Source of the DNA: Alphaproteobacteria bacterium
GTDB taxonomy: Bacteria; Pseudomonadota; Alphaproteobacteria; JAEULC01
Direction of reading: 5' to 3'
NCBI GenBank assembly: GCA_020851015.1
Contig: JADZDN010000295.1
Location: forward strand, 1 to 8,381
Length of the DNA stretch: 8,381 nucleotides
Numbering within the stretch: position 1 is the stretch's first letter; every line of letters begins with the position of its first letter. Positions 5,749 through 8,381 of this stretch are shown here, in pieces. The position numbers and the translations under genes were made by a program. Under the pieces are notes generated by a model, which saw only the letters and a list, made by a program, of their open reading frames with translations, ran no database searches and had not been told where the DNA came from.

Positions 5749-5755
5749 CCTCCCC
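5749..5755 (-). promoter_or_regulatory. Ribosome binding site of the alpha subunit
   Basis: GGGGAGG on the - strand, seven bases before ATG 5741. It overlaps the last base of the stop codon of the preceding beta C-terminal gene. It indicates efficient translation of the catalytic subunit within the operon. Confidence 0.75.
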
Positions 5756-6039
5756 TAAGCCGGTTCCAGCCAATGCTGGTAGATTTCGATCTCGACCGTG
5801 TCGCTCAACGGCCCGCGATAGACGGGCCACAGCTCGGTCTGGCGGAAACGCACGCGGTAGAGCGGCCGCGGCGGGTCGCCGGACAGTCCATAGGCGAGCT
5901 GCTCGGGATTCCCGAACGCGCCGCAGACCCGCTCGACCTCGCCGACATGGCCGCGGCAATACCACGGCGCGCGCACGTGGCCGGGCGGATAGGCGGCGCG
6001 GACGCGCACGCGGTCGCCCGGCTTGAACTCCGGCGTCAC
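5755..6039 (-). CDS. NHase beta C-terminal (SH3-like) domain as a separate subunit
   Basis: A 94-residue protein matching only the C-terminal SH3-like barrel of NHase beta. FKPGDRVRV opens the domain. PPGHVRAPWYCRGHVGEVER (residues 18-37) matches the conserved PPGHxRxPxYxRGxxG block, with Arg24 and Arg29 at positions that in NHase approach the metal claw. AFGNPEQLAYG, LYRVRF, ELW and the terminal YQHWLEPA are also typical. A whole NHase beta is over 200 residues; here its N-terminal half is the preceding gene. The same split occurs in SCNase and in toyocamycin NHase. The start is GTG 6039 in a GTGA overlap, with GGAGGAG just upstream, so it is a distinct, well-translated gene and not a frameshift remnant. 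It should assemble with the neighbouring alpha and beta-N products. Confidence 0.9.
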   Translation of the reverse strand: MTPEFKPGDRVRVRAAYPPGHVRAPWYCRGHVGEVERVCGAFGNPEQLAYGLSGDPPRPLYRVRFRQTELWPVYRGPLSDTVEIEIYQHWLEPA

Positions 6040-6350
6040 TTCTCCTCCGCCGCGCGCAATTTCGCCATGCGCTGGTCCAGTTCGGCCTTCGTCACCACCC
6101 CGCGTTCCTGCATCATCGTGGCGATCGAGTGCATCCAGCGCTCGTAGTAGCTCATGCGGTCATAGGCGCCGGCCGGCAGGGATTCGATGCCGCGCCGAAG
6201 CATGTCGGTGTTCATCAGCCGGCGCTTCTTGTCCGACAGCAGCACCATCATGGCGTCCACGCGCTTTTCCCAGGCGGCGTAGTCGTGCTCGGCCTTCTCC
6301 ACCTTGCTGGCGGGCAGGCCGCCCATGTCGTGGTGGGGGCGCGTGGGCAT
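6036..6350 (-). CDS. NHase beta N-terminal domain as a separate subunit
   Basis: A 104-residue protein matching the helical N-terminal half of NHase beta. HHDMGGLPA near the start corresponds to the conserved HDMGG of beta. AAWEKRVDAM, the LRRGIESLP block (Arg52/Arg53 near the position of an active-site beta Arg) and MSYYERWMHSIATMMQERG (66-84) followed by VVTKAEL are family landmarks. ATG 6350 starts only three bases after the alaS stop, with no strong ribosome site, so translation may be coupled to alaS. The 3' end overlaps the next gene by GTGA. Cobalt NHase activators (P14K/NhlE type) share ancestry with this domain, so a maturation role is possible, but the HDMGG motif and gene order favour a structural subunit. 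Confidence 0.88.
   Translation of the reverse strand: MPTRPHHDMGGLPASKVEKAEHDYAAWEKRVDAMMVLLSDKKRRLMNTDMLRRGIESLPAGAYDRMSYYERWMHSIATMMQERGVVTKAELDQRMAKLRAAEEK
6042..6048 (-). promoter_or_regulatory. Ribosome binding site of the beta C-terminal subunit
   Basis: GGAGGAG on the - strand, two bases before GTG 6039 (the GGAGG core is four bases away), inside the end of the beta N-terminal gene. It decides the GTG start and shows that the split is translated as two proteins. Confidence 0.7.
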
Positions 6351-6353
6351 CGC

Positions 6354-8381
6354 TCAGGCCGCCTTGGCCGTCGCCGCGAGCGCGGCCTCGATGGCGCTGA
6401 GCGCCGCGTCGATCTTGTCGGCATCCGGCCCGCCGGCCTGGGCCATGTCAGGCCGGCCGCCGCCGCCCTTGCCGCCCACCGCCGCCGCGCCGATGCGCAC
6501 CAGGTCGACGGCGCTGACCCGCTTGGACAGGTCATCCGTGACCGCGACGACCAGCGAGGCCTTGCCGTCGCCATTGGACGCCAGCGCGACCACGCCGCTG
6601 CCCAGCTTCCGCTTCAGCTCGTCGGCCATGCCCTTCAGCTCCTTTGCCGGCATGTCGCCGAGCGCGCGCGCCAGGTAGGCGATGCCCGCGACCTGGCGTG
6701 CCGCCGGCTCGACCGCTGCGCCCCCGCCGGCCGCGCCGCCCATCGCGAGCTGCTTGCGGGCGGCGGCAAGCTCGCGCTCGAGCTTCTTGCGTTCCTCCAG
6801 CAGCGCGGCGACGCGCGCCGGAAGTTCGGACGGCGCGGCCCTCAGCTCGGCCGCGACCCTCGCGATCACGCTTTCCTCCTCGTTGACGTAGTCGAGCGCC
6901 GCCTGGCCGGTCAGCACCTCGATGCGCCGCACGCCGGCGGCCACCGCCGACTCGCCGACGATCTTGAACAGGCCGATATCGCCGGTACGCTTCACGTGCG
7001 TGCCGCCGCACAGCTCGGTCGAATAGTGCTTGCCGCCGTCGGCCTCGTCGAGCGGATCGCCCATGGAGACGACGCGCACCTCCTCGCCGTATTTTTCGCC
7101 GAACAGGGCCAGCGCGCCCTTCTCGACCGCCTGCTCGGGCGACATCAGCACGGTTTCCACCGCCCCGTTGCCGCGGATGCGGTGGTTCACATCGGCCTCG
7201 ACCACGCGGATGTCCTCCGGCGTCAGCACCTTGGGATGCGAGATGTCGAAGCGCATGCGGTCGGGCGCCACCAGCGAACCCTTCTGCGTCACGTGGCCGC
7301 CCAGCCGCCGGCGCAGCGCCTGGTGCAGCAGGTGCGTCACCGAATGGTTGGCGCGCAGCTTGGTACGGCGCTCGTGATCGACGGTCAGCTCGACCGCGTC
7401 GCCGAGCTTCACCGTGCCGCCCGCGACCTTGCCCAGGTGGACATGCAGGTCGCCCAGCTTTTTCAGCGTGTCGGTGACCGTGACCACCGCGCCGCCGGCC
7501 GCCTTGATCGTGCCGGCATCGCCCATCTGGCCGCCGGACTCGCCGTAAAACGGCGTCTGGTTGACCAGCACGGCGACATTGGCGCCCGGGCCGGCGCTGT
7601 CCACCGGCTTGCCGTCCAGCACCAGCGCCGCGACCTTGCCCTCGGCGGTCTCGGTGTCGTAGCCCAGGAACTCGGTCGCGCCGAGCTTCTCGCGCAGCTC
7701 GAACCACACGCGCTCGGTCGCGGCCTCGCCCGAGCCCGCCCATTTCTTGCGCGCCTCGGCGCGCTGGCGCTCCATCGCGGCGTCGAAGCCGGCATTGTCG
7801 ACCGGCCGCCCCTGCCCCTTCAGCACGTCCTGGGTCAGGTCGAGCGGGAAGCCGTAGGTATCGTAGAGCTTGAACGCCACCTCGCCCGGCAGCGGCGCCT
7901 TCACGGGCAGCTTCGCGGTCTCCTCCGCCAGCAGCTTCAATCCGCGGTCGAGCGTCTGCTTGAAGCGCGTCTCCTCGAGCTTCAGCGTCTCGACGATCAG
8001 GGGCTGCGCGCGGCCAAGCTCGGGATAGGCGGCCCCCATCTGGCCGACCAGCGCCGGCACCAGCTTCCACATCAAGGGCTCGGTCACGCCCAGAAGGTGG
8101 GCGTGGCGCATCGCGCGGCGCATGATCCGGCGCAGCACGTAGCCGCGCCCCTCGTTCGACGGCGATACGCCATCGGCAATCAGGAAACAGGACGAGCGCA
8201 GATGATCGGCGATCACATTGTGGCTCGGCGCGCGATCGCCTTCGGCCTTGGTTTTCGTCAGCTCTTCAGACTTGGCGATCAGCGCGCGGAAGAGATCGGT
8301 GTCGAACACCGAGTGCACGCCCTGCAGCACGCAGGCGATGCGTTCGAGCCCCATGCCCGTGTCGATCGACGGCTTTGGCAG
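6354..8381 (-). CDS. alaS: Alanyl-tRNA synthetase (5' end outside window)
   Basis: The C-terminal 675 residues of cytoplasmic AlaRS, which charges tRNA-Ala and edits mischarged Ser/Gly. The frame is open to the right edge ([15 protein letters not shown] continues past the internal ATG at 8354), so about 200 N-terminal residues of a protein of roughly 880 are missing. The visible blocks are the end of the class II catalytic domain, then [20 protein letters not shown] (tRNA recognition domain), GESGGQMGD, the editing-site HSVTH (HxxxH) and CGGTH motifs that bind Zn2+, and a coiled-coil linker ([19 protein letters not shown]). It ends in the C-Ala (DHHA1) domain with [13 protein letters not shown]. 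All key motifs are intact. TGA at 6354-6356 is followed after three bases by the NHase-like genes, with no visible terminator or promoter between them. Confidence 0.97.
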   Translation of the reverse strand: MPKPSIDTGMGLERIACVLQGVHSVFDTDLFRALIAKSEELTKTKAEGDRAPSHNVIADHLRSSCFLIADGVSPSNEGRGYVLRRIMRRAMRHAHLLGVTEPLMWKLVPALVGQMGAAYPELGRAQPLIVETLKLEETRFKQTLDRGLKLLAEETAKLPVKAPLPGEVAFKLYDTYGFPLDLTQDVLKGQGRPVDNAGFDAAMERQRAEARKKWAGSGEAATERVWFELREKLGATEFLGYDTETAEGKVAALVLDGKPVDSAGPGANVAVLVNQTPFYGESGGQMGDAGTIKAAGGAVVTVTDTLKKLGDLHVHLGKVAGGTVKLGDAVELTVDHERRTKLRANHSVTHLLHQALRRRLGGHVTQKGSLVAPDRMRFDISHPKVLTPEDIRVVEADVNHRIRGNGAVETVLMSPEQAVEKGALALFGEKYGEEVRVVSMGDPLDEADGGKHYSTELCGGTHVKRTGDIGLFKIVGESAVAAGVRRIEVLTGQAALDYVNEEESVIARVAAELRAAPSELPARVAALLEERKKLERELAAARKQLAMGGAAGGGAAVEPAARQVAGIAYLARALGDMPAKELKGMADELKRKLGSGVVALASNGDGKASLVVAVTDDLSKRVSAVDLVRIGAAAVGGKGGGGRPDMAQAGGPDADKIDAALSAIEAALAATAKAA

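Noticed and set aside
5755..6350. Possible frameshift splitting a single NHase beta gene
   Set aside because: The downstream part has its own GTG with a strong GGAGGAG site and a GTGA overlap, both halves have proper ends, and the same split is known in related enzymes.
6532..8070. A 512-codon - strand frame inside alaS
   Set aside because: It is an out-of-frame reading of alaS, giving an Arg/Gly/Ala-rich product with no motifs; alaS itself has all its editing and C-Ala motifs.

Overview
The window comes from a GC-rich genome, most likely an alphaproteobacterium. The support is the eukaryote-like (type II) NADP isocitrate dehydrogenase at the left edge, alanyl-tRNA synthetase at the right edge, and dense, overlapping, high-GC3 genes. 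No rRNA, tRNA, CRISPR or transposase is visible. The taxonomic call is an inference, because nothing in the sequence names a species.

Layout. The left edge (1-578, + strand) holds the C-terminal half of icd. It is followed by a perfect 14-bp-stem hairpin (624-655) and a small unrecognised + strand ORF (659-859). Everything else lies on the - strand and reads right to left as one tightly packed array: alaS (cut by the right edge), a nitrile hydratase (NHase) / thiocyanate hydrolase (SCNase)-type enzyme encoded by three genes (beta N-terminal half, beta C-terminal half, alpha), a MoxR-type AAA+ ATPase, a dual-specificity/tyrosine phosphatase, a vapBC toxin-antitoxin pair, a CoxE-like von Willebrand A (VWA) protein, and an alpha/beta hydrolase of the lysophospholipase type. 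Gaps are 3 to 36 bases or the genes overlap (GTGA, ATGA, GTGA, TGATG and possibly CTGA), which suggests co-transcription and translational coupling. There is no stretch over 300 bases without a gene.

How the genes may work together. The three NHase-like genes would build one metalloenzyme. The alpha subunit carries the CTLCSC claw of cobalt-type NHase/SCNase, and beta is split into two polypeptides, as in SCNase and toyocamycin NHase. MoxR ATPases paired with VWA proteins, such as CoxD/CoxE of CO dehydrogenase, act as chaperones that mature metal enzymes. Their presence here, with no obvious separate NHase activator, suggests that they mature or remodel the NHase-like enzyme (inference). The vapBC pair interrupts the usual MoxR-VWA adjacency, has visibly lower GC, and brings its own promoter overlaid by three direct repeats spaced exactly 19 bp apart. 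The vapC stop overlaps the start of the VWA gene, so the last two genes may be under toxin-antitoxin autoregulation.

Points most worth attention: the split NHase/MoxR/VWA cluster, the vapBC insertion with its 19-bp operator repeats, the W-to-R change beside the metal claw, and a probable CTG start for the hydrolase.
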